From contig CM048845.1 in the NCBI GenBank assembly GCA_026545225.1, positions 54,536,033 to 54,600,032 on the forward strand: a DNA stretch of 64,000 bases. Direction: 5' to 3'. The notes below the pieces were generated by a model. The model saw only the letters and a list, made by a program, of their open reading frames with translations, did no database searches and had not been told where the DNA came from. Below are positions 35,216 to 46,586 of the stretch, one piece after another; the first letter of the stretch is position 1; every line of letters starts with the position of its first letter. A program made the translations under genes and the position numbers. Source of the DNA: Cornus controversa (lineage: Eukaryota > Streptophyta > Magnoliopsida > Cornales > Cornaceae).

Positions 35216-36334
35216 ATGGCGAGGAAAGGTGTCTTTTCCTCCAATCCACCACCTCCAAAGCGTGTCTCGAGCTCTAAGGATGTGGTGCGAGCGGAATGGG
35301 CTTCGCAGAAAATTACTCCAGAGACTACATTCATGGTAGATGATTTCGTCGATCATGACGATACAAAATGGGGAGTGCAAGCATTTAGAGATAGACTTTT
35401 GGAGCCATTGTTCACTCCAGCATCCACTGTGTATTACCCTCACCTTGTTCGACTATTTTATCAGAATATGACATCTTCAAAAGACGAACAGGGGGTGTTG
35501 TTTACCTCAGTAGATGGGCATGAAATTCGAGTTGAGATAGATGTGATTGAAGCGGCATTGGGTGTTTGGGATGATACGCCTATCAATTTGTGGAGTAATT
35601 TTAAGGAGTTCTCGGATATAGATCTTCATGATATGATCCAAAACATGTGTAACGGGCAGTATGCTGATCATAAGAGGAATGCCACAACCCAGTCTCGGCT
35701 TCCCAAACAGTTGTGGTTTGTGGATTCTGTATTATCCCGGAACGTTCATCCGATGGGGCATTCAAATCAGAGACGAGGAGCAATTCTAGAAGCTCTTTAT
35801 GCTTTTCATGTGAAGAAGTGGATCTCCATCCCTGCCATAATTTGGGGGCAATTCTACACCATTTATGAAGGGTTGGTTCAGAAAAATAAAGAGTCGGCAA
35901 AGAATTGGACTCTTCCATTCCCCTATTTAATCACCAGAATATTGCAACATCATGATTTCTCGATCTTTGCCTCTGAGCCAGTAGAGAGAGGCATCGTCGC
36001 TTTTTCTCTTACAGATTGGACACGAAGCACCAGTCGGTTACCTAGAGCAGTTGGAGCCCAGCTAAACATTGTTGCAGAATTAGCAGCTCAGGATACTCCA
36101 ATACGGGGTAATGTGGGTGTGCCTATAACAGAACAGCAACCAGCACTTTTTGTTATGATCCAGGCACACTATAATTATGTTACTGGTGAGATAGAGGGAT
36201 TGCGTGCAGACATGAATGCACATTTTCGTCAAGCACACGGGGATCAGCTCCAAACTCAGAAGATGCTTGCTGAGTTCGCCATGCAAGTTGAGCATATAAA
36301 CTCTGGGGGAGCGTCGACATCTGCCCCGCAATAG
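35216..36334 (+). CDS. Envelope-position ORF of Athila element D
   Basis: 372-codon open frame (MARKGVFSSN...) that looks whole. It lies downstream of pol in the place where Athila elements carry an envelope-like or extra ORF. The block VYYPHLVRLFYQNM, then EIDVIEAALGV, resembles the 'putative plant transposon protein' family (Pfam PF20167) seen in many plant annotations. I see no strong signal peptide or transmembrane segment, so it is probably not a true envelope. The C-terminus is Gln-rich with a possible coiled coil. Function unknown. It belongs to the mobile element, not the host. Confidence 0.7.
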   Translation: MARKGVFSSNPPPPKRVSSSKDVVRAEWASQKITPETTFMVDDFVDHDDTKWGVQAFRDRLLEPLFTPASTVYYPHLVRLFYQNMTSSKDEQGVLFTSVDGHEIRVEIDVIEAALGVWDDTPINLWSNFKEFSDIDLHDMIQNMCNGQYADHKRNATTQSRLPKQLWFVDSVLSRNVHPMGHSNQRRGAILEALYAFHVKKWISIPAIIWGQFYTIYEGLVQKNKESAKNWTLPFPYLITRILQHHDFSIFASEPVERGIVAFSLTDWTRSTSRLPRAVGAQLNIVAELAAQDTPIRGNVGVPITEQQPALFVMIQAHYNYVTGEIEGLRADMNAHFRQAHGDQLQTQKMLAEFAMQVEHINSGGASTSAPQ

Positions 36335-37218
36335 GATGATCTAGTATTGGTGGTTTCACGATAGGGGTAAGGTCGAACATTTTTATTTTGCGTTATTTTT
36401 TTATTTATTTATTTTCTTTTAAGTTTTATTTATTTATTTATTTTAATTTTAATTTTTTAATTTTTATATTTTCTTCTTCTTTTCGTTTAACCTTTAAAAT
36501 TAAATAAAAAAATTATATTTATATATATTTCTATATCGATACAAATATTAAAATTCAATACATCTATAAATAATAAAAAAATTTGCCGTCTATTCCCTGA
36601 CTATGTATGTAGTACCAAGTATCTATTTTGTCATATGTTTGATAAAGTTGATGATTTCTATTTTTTAAAATCTGATTTGAATATCCAATACTGTCGAGAT
36701 TGCTTCAACACAGTATGGCTTTACTAAAGAAAGGGAGCCCCTTTGTACTCTATACGTTAGAGTATCTGGATACTCAATATCTTATCACATATGCATCTTG
36801 GAAAATTGGGAACCACCAGTTCAGCGAATGACGATACACTTAAAAAAAAAGAAAACTAATAATCTTAAAATGGTAGTTTCTTTTTATAGGTTGTTTTGTT
36901 TTAACATCAATCAAGAGTTTAATACTTTATGTAGGTTCTTGACTTGAAATTGTAGAGTATGTGTAAAATTTCTGAAAACTATGGTTTGAATGCAGTGGTT
37001 TAAGTCGTTATTTGCATTGACATGACTTGGAGTGGTTGACTCTGGTATTTTTCACAATTCACACGCACACTAGTAGAGCTAGTGGGGTTTGTACTTGGCT
37101 TTGAGTATCAATTATGTGTGCTGAATATAAGTCGGTATCCCTTGAGAATAAACATTTTAAACATGCTACACTTGTAAAAAAAAATAAAATAAAAAATAAA
37201 AAAATTAAAGTAATAATC

Positions 37219-37530
37219 CTATGGTTTGTGGCCGTTTTGATTCGAGTTATTAGGTCCCTCGAGGTATCTTGAAACTTGGTGCCCTAAAGCCATTTGGTTT
37301 GGGAGTCACAGGCTGAAAGGTCGCTACATGGACCAATTCGAAAGCCTAATAAACCTAGGCATTGCGTTATTGGTTAGTCTATGGTTTGTGGCTGTTTTGA
37401 TTCGAGTTATTAGGTCTCTCGAGGTATCTTGAAACCTGGTGCCCTAAAGCCATTTGGTTTGGGAGTCACAGGCTGAAAGCTCGCAACATGGATCAATTCG
37501 AAAGCCTAATAAACCTGGGCATTGCACAAC
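37219..37530. repeat. Two-copy 160-bp tandem repeat in 3' region of D
   Basis: Copies start at 37219 and 37379 (CTATGGTTTGTGGCYGTTTTG...TAAACCTRGGCATTGC) and differ at few positions. A diverged single copy of the same sequence is in element E (about 45945-46075), so the duplication in D is recent. Confidence 0.88.
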
Positions 37531-38036
37531 CATTTCAAAAAAAAAAAAAATTTGCATGTGTTCATGTTTTGAGTGATACATTCAATAAGGGGATCCAATA
37601 AATTGAAGGGACTTGTAATTGCTCACTCAAGGCCGAGTTAAACCACTTTGATGAATGCTAGTTCACTTTTCATGAGGGGGCTAGAGTTAGTTTCTTTGAG
37701 TTGTGATTGATGTAAATTTTGGGTGAGAACCATTGTTTTGAATTATGGGGTTTAGGAATTTGAAAGTATTCCTGACTGCAAGTCTTTTAACTGCATTTTG
37801 TAGTCTTCGTCTTGATTAATGTTTGAAACAAAAATTTTGGCATGTTTGTGGGTAACATCTCTGGAAACCCTCACGAGACTTCACTCGTCCACTAGGGGTA
37901 ACTTAGGGGTTTAAAAGGCTTGTTGCATATGCTAAATGTAATCGGATCTCCCACGAAAGAGGAAATAGTTTAGTTGTTTTATTTTATTTCTAGTTTTGTA
38001 TTGCTAAGAGACTAGCAATATGTAGGTTTGGGGGTG

Positions 38037-39489
38037 TGATAAGCAATTAATATTTCATATTAAATATCCCTAAAATTATATGACTTAGTGTCTTAGTAAT
38101 ATTTCTTTCATATTCTTATTAATAATTTTAATCTTTTTATGATTGCAGGTGATTAAGGGTAATTCTGATTAATAATGGTGAAATCGGGCTACAAATGGTA
38201 CTCATTTAGTTATCACTAAAGCTTGGCCCATGAGAGATATATTTATATTGAAGATCCAAACTAAATGGACTAAAGAAATGGGCTGGAAATGAATTTAAAT
38301 GAAGAAAAAGAGCACGGGCCTATTCACATTGAAGATTGGGCCAATTCAGGCCTAAAAAGTTTTGGACCCATTTTGGTATTCAGACCATATCTCTGTATTC
38401 GATTGTCAAAACGACCCAAACTCTATGTATGTTGAAGGAAATTTAATTTTGCACAATTTCATATTTCACAAAAATTTCCTAAAACGGACGTTTTCATCAA
38501 CTTTCTGCCCTATTTGCGCAGCTGCCACTTTTTAGGCGCAAATGCCACTTTGTGAGGAGCAAGTGTCATTCTCTTATGCGTACTTGCCACTTTGGGAAGG
38601 CTAGGTGTCCCGTTGGTTTGTTTTCGCAAAGTAAAAACGACGAAAGGAAAAAAAACTAGGGTATTCGGAGAGGGAGGAAGACAGAGAGAAAGAGAGAGGC
38701 GATTTCATCATCGTTCAAGCTTGGACATTCGATCATGAGTGGCTAAACACCATTCCGGGGAAGTGACGTAACCCTAACCTGTCTTTTAATATTTTAAGTT
38801 GTATATTAGTTTGGGAATAATTTACGTTGTGCATTGATTGTATAACCGAGACATAAACAATAGCTGTGCTACTGCTTTTAAATTGAATGTATTGATTCAT
38901 TGCACATTTATTCTTGTTCTTGTAGAATGAATTCAAATTTGCAATGATTAGGGTTTGTTCTTTTGAACTTCTGTGATTTTGTTAAGACAGGTTATACAAT
39001 AGTTTTCACATATTATTCAATTTGATTTTTGATAATTCGTACTAAGCAAAGATGGGTTATAACATCATTAATTAGTCAGATGTATAGGCCATGCTAAGCG
39101 AAGACGAGTTATGCTTAATTGAATGTTGAACGAATTCTCTTGATAGAATTGAATTGGGCTTGTAGCCATTATTTTCTGAATGCATAAAGTAAAAGTCTCA
39201 AATTACTACAATTGTCATTATTAGAGGGTTAGTGGTGAAGTCAGTTCCCAGGACCTTCTCTTCCTGATTAAATTTTGTAACACCAATTTATAAAAAGCTT
39301 TAATTTTCTCAATTAATTTCAAGATCAAACATCAACAATTATTTTTCAATTATTTTAGAATTAATTTAAAGACTGAGTAACATAACCATTCAACCTTGCA
39401 AGTCCTTGAGGTTCGACACCCTCTATATAGCCTTGTCTTACGAAGATTCGTTCTATTGCGAGTGGTTAAGTAGAATTGAAATCACATCA
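38037..39489 (+). repeat. 3' LTR of element D
   Basis: 1453 bp, preceded by the polypurine tract GTTTGGGGGTG and followed by the target-site repeat TAGGG. Confidence 0.9.
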
Positions 39490-39494
39490 TAGGG

Positions 39495-41230
39495 GATATA
39501 TACAAGATGATCATGGTGATGCCATTATTGTTGATGTCCCTGTAGCTGATGATATAGAACCACAAAAAGCTGTTGAACAAGTTCCTCCAGTACCACCAAA
39601 TGAGCCTCAACTGAGACGATCAGGGAGAGATCGGCGAATCTCTACAAAGTATTCTACACATGAGTTTGTGATGCTTACAAATAGGGGAGAGCCAAAATGC
39701 TACCAAGAAGCTATAACATATGAGTAGAAGAATGAGTGGTTTAAAGCCATGCAAGAAGAGATAAAATCTTTGCATGAGAACCACACTTATGACTTGGTGA
39801 AACTGCCTAAAGGCAAGAGGGCACTTAAAAACAAATGAGTTTACAGGTTGAAGACCGATGATAGTAGCTCATAACCAAGGTACAAGGTGAGACTAGTTAT
39901 GAAAGGTTTTGGTCAGAAGAAGGGTGTTGATTTTGAAGAAATCTTTTCACCTGTGGTGAAGATGTCCTCTATCCAAGTTGTTCTTAGTTTAGCAGCCTAC
40001 TTGAATTTCAAAATTGAGCAACTTGATGTGAAGACTACCTTCCTTCATGTGACTTGGAGGAAGAGATATATATAGAGCAGCCAAAATGGTTCAAAGACAA
40101 AGGTAAAGAATATTATGTGTGTAGGTTGCAAAAGAGTTTGTATAGACTTAAATAGGCACCAAGGCAGTGGTATAAAAATTTTAATTCCTTTATAGTGAGC
40201 TAAGGTTACAATAAGACTACTTCTAATCATTGTGTATTTGTGAAGAAATTCTCCAATGATGATTTCATTATTCTCTTGATTTATGTTGATAACATGTTAA
40301 GTATTTGTCATGATATTAGAAAGATTAACAAGTTGAAAAAGGGGTTAAGCGAGTACTTTGGTATGAAGAATTTGGGACTGGCAAAACAAATTCTTGGTAT
40401 GAAGATCTCTCATGATAGGTAGAATAGGAAGCTGTCTTAAGAGAAATACATTGAAAAGGTTCTTGAAAGATTCAGCATGAGCAAGGCAAAAATAGTTGCC
40501 TCTCCACTTGTAGATCATTTTAAGCTTAGTTTTAAACAATGTCCTACAAGCGAGAAAGAAAAGGAAGAAATGAAGAAAATGCCTTATGCATCCGTAGTTG
40601 GTAGTTTAATGTACGCCATGGTATGCACAAGGCCAGATATCACTCATGCAGTTGGTGTTGTCAGTCGGTTCTTCTCTAATCATGGCAAGGCACATTGGGA
40701 AACAGTGAAATGGTTTCTCAAGTATCTTAGAGGCACTTCCAAGGTTTACTTGTGCTTTGGTAGTGATGAACTTGTGTTAGATGGGTACACATATGTAAAC
40801 ATAGTTGGTGATGTTGATTCCAAGAAATCCACTTTGGGTTACTTGATGACATTTGCAAGGGGAGAAATCTCATAGCAATCTAAGCTACAAAATATGTTGC
40901 TTTGTCTACCACTGAGGCCGAGTATATTGCAATCACTGAAGCTTGTAAGAAAACACTATGGTTGAAAATTTTCTTACAAGAATTAGGCTTGAAGCAAGAA
41001 AGGTATGTCATTTATTGTGACAGTTAAAGCGCTATCCATCTCTGTAAGAATCCAAGTTTTCACTCAAGATAGAAACATATGTAGGTGAGGTATCATTGGA
41101 TTGATGATGTGTTCGAGATAAAGTTACTACAGCTTAAAAAAATTTATACTGATGAGAATGGGTCAGATAATCTACCAAAGTCTTTGCTTAAGAAGAAGCT
41201 AGATGCTTATAGGCAAAAAGTAGGCTTGGT
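39495..41230 (+). pseudogene. RT and RNase H regions of Copia element C
   Basis: Continues element C to the right of D: LRRSGRDRRIST-type linker (39610), RT core near 39890-40430 (FEEIFSPVVKMSSI, then LLIYVDNML where the family has YVDDM), an MPYASVVGSLMYAMVCTRPD block at 40580, RNase H at 40750-41050 and the terminal IHTDENGSD-type segment at 41135. Broken. Confidence 0.85.
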
Positions 41231-41240
41231 GGAGCCCAAT

Positions 41241-42589
41241 GTTGTTAATGGCGCGTGCTTAGGCGCTAGGTGCATACATGCGCTACTTTTGCGCCTATAG
41301 TGTACTTGGGTGATGCAAAGTTTAGTGGGCACGCGTGAAATACTCCCTATAATTTCATGCATGAGGTAGCCAGTCTCACAAATAAAACATAAGGAATACC
41401 TACAACTGATAGCATACAAGCACATAATACAAGTGATAAAAGAAAAGAAATAATTGTGAAGGAAAACCTAAACTGAAAGGATAACAATATTAAATAAAAT
41501 TTGCGAGTCCAAACAATACAACGTGGAAGTCTTGTAACTCAAGGACCCCTAATCCAAAAATAATAAAGATTAAATAATCTAAAATAACATCCCAACATAG
41601 TCCACATCTCAGACATAAATAAAATTAAGTCCCTACACTGAAGTCTGGTAAGGAAGGAGTCATGCCCTACGAACTCTACCCTCTAATATTGAGGTGCAAA
41701 CGAACTTTACCCTCTAACCTCGAGGTGCAAATAGCGTAGGACCTAAAATATCAACAAAGTGGGTTAAACCCACAAGCAAGTTCCTTTTACTACCACCCAG
41801 CAGAGAATAGATAAACATACCCTCTATATGAGGACAATAAAACATATAGATATATATGTATATATATTACTTTCTCATTTAGCCTCCTGTCCCAAAATAA
41901 ATAGAACTATGTACTATACCAACCCATCAATTAATTTTTCTATTAAGTATTAAACAATCTTGACATACCTGTACCCGTATTTTATGAATACCTTATTAGG
42001 TATTAGGCAATCCTAACATGCCCACACACACACACACACACACATACATATATATCAAATACCTTACTAGGTATTGGGCAATTCTCATATACCAAAAGCC
42101 TCCACACGCGGCCAGAGTTTTCTATATATTTTTTTTACGTTCCCACGTGCTGCCACGCGCCTCTGATTGCCTCTATGCATTGACACGCACCTCCACTCAT
42201 ATCCACGCGCTGCCACGTGCTCTCACACGTTAACACATCATCAGACATGTCAGCTTTTTTGGCCACGACACTTGCCACGTCAGCACCATATCATCTGACA
42301 CTCTAGTTTTTTTATTTATTGTTAACTTCCACATCATCTTTTTCTGCCATGTCAGTCCTTCCCTGGCACGTCAGCGGTACTACCACGTCAGCAACTGAAA
42401 GCTTTTCTTGGGCCTACTTGGCGTGAAATTTTATGCTGATTCCAATTTTCCAATTGATTTTGTCATTTGGACTTTCTAAATAGCTCAAAATGAGATTTTT
42501 CACCCCAAAATGATATTTCAGTCTGGGTCTTCACTTCACATATATTCTTCTTTTTGGCCTTCACTTAACATATATTCTTCTTTTTTCAT
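41241..42589. other. Unassigned repeat-rich stretch between two Copia fossils
   Basis: No gene. Holds GCGC-rich wording near 41246-41285 (GGCGCGTGCTTAGGCGCTAGG); a 31-bp tandem pair at about 41669-41730 (GAACTYTACCCTCTAA...GAGGTGCAAA); three diverged copies of a TATTAGGCAATCCTAACATGCC unit near 41945, 42000 and 42067; a (CA)n tract near 42021-42043; and a cluster of CACGTG/CCACGTCAGC motifs (42140-42395). It could be an old LTR in antisense, but paired ends were not found. Confidence 0.5.
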
Positions 42590-43269
42590 CACAGTGATGG
42601 TAACAAATAGCGAGCATAGTCATTTCATCCCAGAACTAGTGAATGTTCCTGCAGATACTGTTCCAAATTAGGGCATACATTGAGAAGTGTTTCAAACTTA
42701 CTAGACCTCGCAATGCTGCAGCTATAGCTACCACAGAGACAGTGTCATCTTATCTTTTTCCTTCTGCATCAGTTACTACTCCTTTTGAGGCGTCCCCATT
42801 TACATTTTTTTCTTCTGATTTGGAGGCAATTCTTAACCAGGTTCTATCCAATCAAACAGGTTCAAGCTCATCTAACTCTCTTAACTGCACCAGGTACACC
42901 TAATTCATGATTTTTGGACTCTGCCTGCTACAATCATATGAAACCTGACCATACTTTGCTCACTGCTTAGACTCCTACATCTCATGCCCCTATTATTCAC
43001 ATAACTAATGGCTCCATTATAGCTATTAGTCGCATAGGCACTGTGTAATACCCCGTTCCAACATATGGTATGATATTATTCGTTTTGGGCCCACGCCCGC
43101 ACAATTTTGCTCTTGGGTTTTACCCCAAAAGGCCTCATACCTCGTTCCAACATATGGTATGATATTGTTCACTTTGGGCCCAAACCCATATGGTTTTGCT
43201 CTTGGGTTTTACCCCAAAAGGCCTCATACCATTTGGAGAGAACATAATACATATAAGCACGTCCCCTTC

Positions 43270-44734
43270 TAATAAGCGTTGAATGTTATACATTCTTGCG
43301 CCTTTACTTATGTATTCTGATCCCATAGTTGCACATATTGTATAGTTTTACGTATTTTTATGGTTTTGTTAATTTTAGGTTCAAACTCCAAATGTGGCGT
43401 AATTCAACTCCTTTATCAGTTCAACAATGCATTCCTATTTCTTACCATACTTCAAGCAAAGTTTTCATCACGGAATACTGAAGGGTGTGTCAAGACCGGA
43501 GTTGAAAAGACAGAAAGTTGAAGATCTGTAGAAGAAGGAAGATTGATGCATCGAAGGGCCTACTTCAATGCATCGCAGCTTCGATGCATCAAAGTGCCTA
43601 CTTCGATGCATCGTCTAAACCTGCTGAAGATATTTTCTCTACTTGCCACTTGTCTAATTTTACTTGGATAAAATCTTGCACGAGATTTCTATGATATTTT
43701 GAGCCTCAGATCAGTTATATAGCTAGAGAATATGTAATAAACAAAACACACATAATTCTTGTAATAGAGAGCATATTTTAGAATTTTAGAGAGAGAAAGT
43801 GAAGTTCTAGAGAGGGAAAGCTTCAAAGAGGGCTTTGTAAGGTCTTGAAGACCATTTAAAGCATGGGACCATCTCTGTCTATGGAATGCTTCCAGCCCAT
43901 CATGATCAACTAATCTTTCTCTAGGGTTTTGACAAACCCTAGCCTTGTAAATATATTCTAACTTCAATGAATTGGGGATTTTTATGTATTTGATGTATAT
44001 GTCTCTTGCCTTAGGCCTTATATAAATATAAGTTTACAAATGCTTCATGCTCATGTGTTGTGATTTATCTTCTTGTCTTAGAATGCTTAAATTTCTCACA
44101 TAATCTTCAAATACTTGTATGTTTCACAAGGACTACAAGTGATGGCTTGAGACTAGTTTTCACTATAACATGCGCAGCTAGATTTGTATAGTCCATGCCT
44201 AGAGAAGGTGATTTTCTTCAATTAGGTAAGTAGGTAGGTAGGGAAATCATGTGACAATGATTTTACTACATGTAGGTAATTAGGAAATTCACGCTTTTTG
44301 AAAGATAGGTTATAGTATATTAAGGTGTATGTATTCTCTTGGCGATGTCGTTGTAGGTGGGACTTGTAAACACGTAATTTAGTACACATTTACATAATTT
44401 TTCCAGTTTATTATAAGTCTTGCATGTTTATGAGGCTAGTGGTGAAGTTTGAACCACTCTTTATCTCTCTAACTTCTCTCTTTAATTTATAATTTATTTT
44501 ATGTCATTTAATTTTTAGTTTTTTATCATAAAAACACAAAAAGAAATTCTTTTTAATTAAACAAGATGAAGTCTTGACAACTTAACAAAATAACCAAATA
44601 CAGTCTCTGTGGGTTCGATCTCTACTCATCACTTTACTAATTTTAGTATAGTATTTGTAGGTATTTATAAATTCTCTTTTGTCGAGGTGTAAAACAACAA
44701 CGACATTATTACATATTATTTTATCACGCCAAAT
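43270..44734 (+). repeat. 5' LTR of element E
   Basis: 1465 bp, AATAAGCGTTGAATGTTATAC...CACGCCAAATA. Contains GATGCATC palindromes at 43545-43615. Boundaries inferred by comparison with the 3' LTR. Confidence 0.8.
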
Positions 44735-45004
44735 AAAATGGCACGGGTGCTAGGGACTGCTAAAATGATTGTATTGTTAAGTTTAGAGATTAAGTTTAGT
44801 TTAATTTTAATTTAGAACTTGTTCATATTTCTGTTTATAATTTATTTTTTCGTATTTTCGCGGTCCTATTATGTTCCGTGTGACCCTTCGAATCCAAAAG
44901 GAATGTATCTAAGTATTTTTGAATGTGTTTGAGTGTGAGAGGTATGATTTGAGGATGAAACAAATTTTTCATACTTGGGGTGATTTTGCAAACCTATAGT
45001 CAAA

Positions 45005-45186
45005 GACAGTTTCGATGCATTAAAGTAGCCACCTCGATGCATCGCAGCTTCGATGCATCGAAACATAAACTTCGATGCATTGATCTTTAAATGTCCCATT
45101 TCCATTCCTTTTCCAGCACCTTTCGCACCTTGTTCCGATACATGTTTGATGCATCAAAACATATACTTCGATGCATCGAAGTACAA
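45005..45186. repeat. GATGCATC palindrome cluster inside element E
   Basis: About seven copies of TTCGATGCATCGAA or one-off variants in 180 bases, spaced roughly 15-35 bases. The same motif occurs several times in each LTR of E (43545-43615 and 46857-46915). Each core is an 8-base palindrome. Confidence 0.8.
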
Positions 45187-46586
45187 AAAAAAAAAATTTC
45201 CTTTGTCATTTTCTTTTATTTCTTTTCCACCATAATGCTCGTGGTATACTATTGGTGATCAATACAGGTTTTTCTATTCGCGATATGAACTACTTGGTTG
45301 TTTGCCGTATCTATTGAGAACCGTCATACCGGTAATATTGTTATTTTATCTTTGATTTTTATGCTGAAACATTGAGGACAATGTTTACTTTAAGTTTGGG
45401 GGTAGAGCATTTCATTTTATTTCATTTATGTACAGTTAAATTTTTTCTTTTCAATTTTTAGCTTTTCAATATAGTGAGGATGTCATGTTTTTTTTAGATG
45501 TTCGAATTCATTATCAAAGCCACAAGTGTATACAATTAAGTACTTTAATCTCTTCATAATTTTTTAAAAAAGAATCAGCATTTCCATTTCAAAACGGTCC
45601 ACATTGTTGTTTAAATTTTAAAAATACGGTGTAGTATGATTTTAAATGTTTCTCAAACTGCACAATTGCACACATATATTTTAATTGTGGGGTATACGTT
45701 GTATGGAAAGTTTTGAAAATGTTTGTTTTTATTTGAACAACTTGGTGAACGATTTTCGTTGGCATTCTATTTTTATGTAAAAATAAAAAATTAAAAAAAA
45801 GAAAGAAAAGAAAGTTGCAATAAGCCTTCTCACTCATTAAACCGAGCCTCTGTGCCTCAAGAAGCATGGAGTGTTTGAGTCTAAAAAGTGTGCAAGGTTG
45901 AGCAATAAAGAAGCAATTGGCTCGTTTAAGTTCGAAGCCTAGTAAGTTTGGTTATTAAGTTCTTTGGGGTGTCTTTTCACCTAATGCCCTAAAACCGTTT
46001 GGTTTGGGAGTCATTGACCCAACGCTGTTACATGGGCTTGCTAGAAAGCTTAAGGAACTTTGACATTATACAACCATTTGTCATAAGTTTTTGTAAATAT
46101 TTTATTTTTTAATGGTATGCTTGTGTGATCTTTTTCAAAAAAAAAATTCTTTTAAAGACAGGCATTGTATTTATTCCCCAATTGCGACAATAAGCCACAC
46201 ATTAGGATAAATGTTCACATTTCAAAGAGGACATTTTGGATTGCACTTATATTCTTATTGAACAATGTTTGGGGACTGTTTTCATATTTATGATTCTAAC
46301 ATTTTTAGATTTTGTAAGTACTTGTTGTGTTCATCATTTGTGGCAGAAAATTTTGAATTTTATTAGGATGGAGCTATATGAAATTGCATGCATGTTTGTG
46401 GGTAACATATTTATTAAACCCTCATGAGACTTCACTCGTCCACTAGGGATGCCTAGGGGTTTAAAAGGCTTGTTGCATTTGCTAAATGCAACCAGATCTC
46501 CCACGAAAGAGGAATTAATTTAGTTGTTTCATTTTATTTTTAGTTTTGTATTCTTAAGGGACTAGCAATATCTAAGTTTGGGGGTG

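Larger units (their letters stand above)
26604..39489 (+). mobile_element. Ty3/Gypsy element D, Athila lineage
   Basis: 12.9 kb, plus strand. LTRs 26604-28086 and 38037-39489, both TGATAAGC...ATCACATCA. TAAGG (26599-26603) and TAGGG (39490-39494) are a target duplication with one mismatch. The primer region after the 5' LTR reads TTTTTGGCGTCGTTGCCGGG and the polypurine tract TTTGGGGGTG precedes the 3' LTR, both Athila hallmarks. gag, protease, RT, RNase H and integrase are followed by a separate envelope-position ORF. gag-pol is broken at a handful of places. LTRs differ by a few percent by eye (13 changes in the first ~240 bases), suggesting insertion within the last few million years. Confidence 0.93.
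23644..41240 (+). mobile_element. Ty1/Copia element C, split by element D
   Basis: Plus-strand Copia fossil in two pieces, 23644-26598 (LTR, gag, protease, integrase) and 39495-41240 (RT, RNase H), separated by the Athila-type element D. The primer site at 24331 reads TGGTGTCAAAGC, close to the initiator-tRNA-Met type. At the 3' end similarity stops around AGCCCAATGTTG, the expected start of the 3' LTR, so that LTR is missing or truncated. Broken in many places and older than D. Confidence 0.85.

Noticed and set aside
43689-43967. 92-codon minus-strand frame that recurs at 47004-47282
   Set aside because: Again the same place in both LTRs of element E, antisense; no domain.
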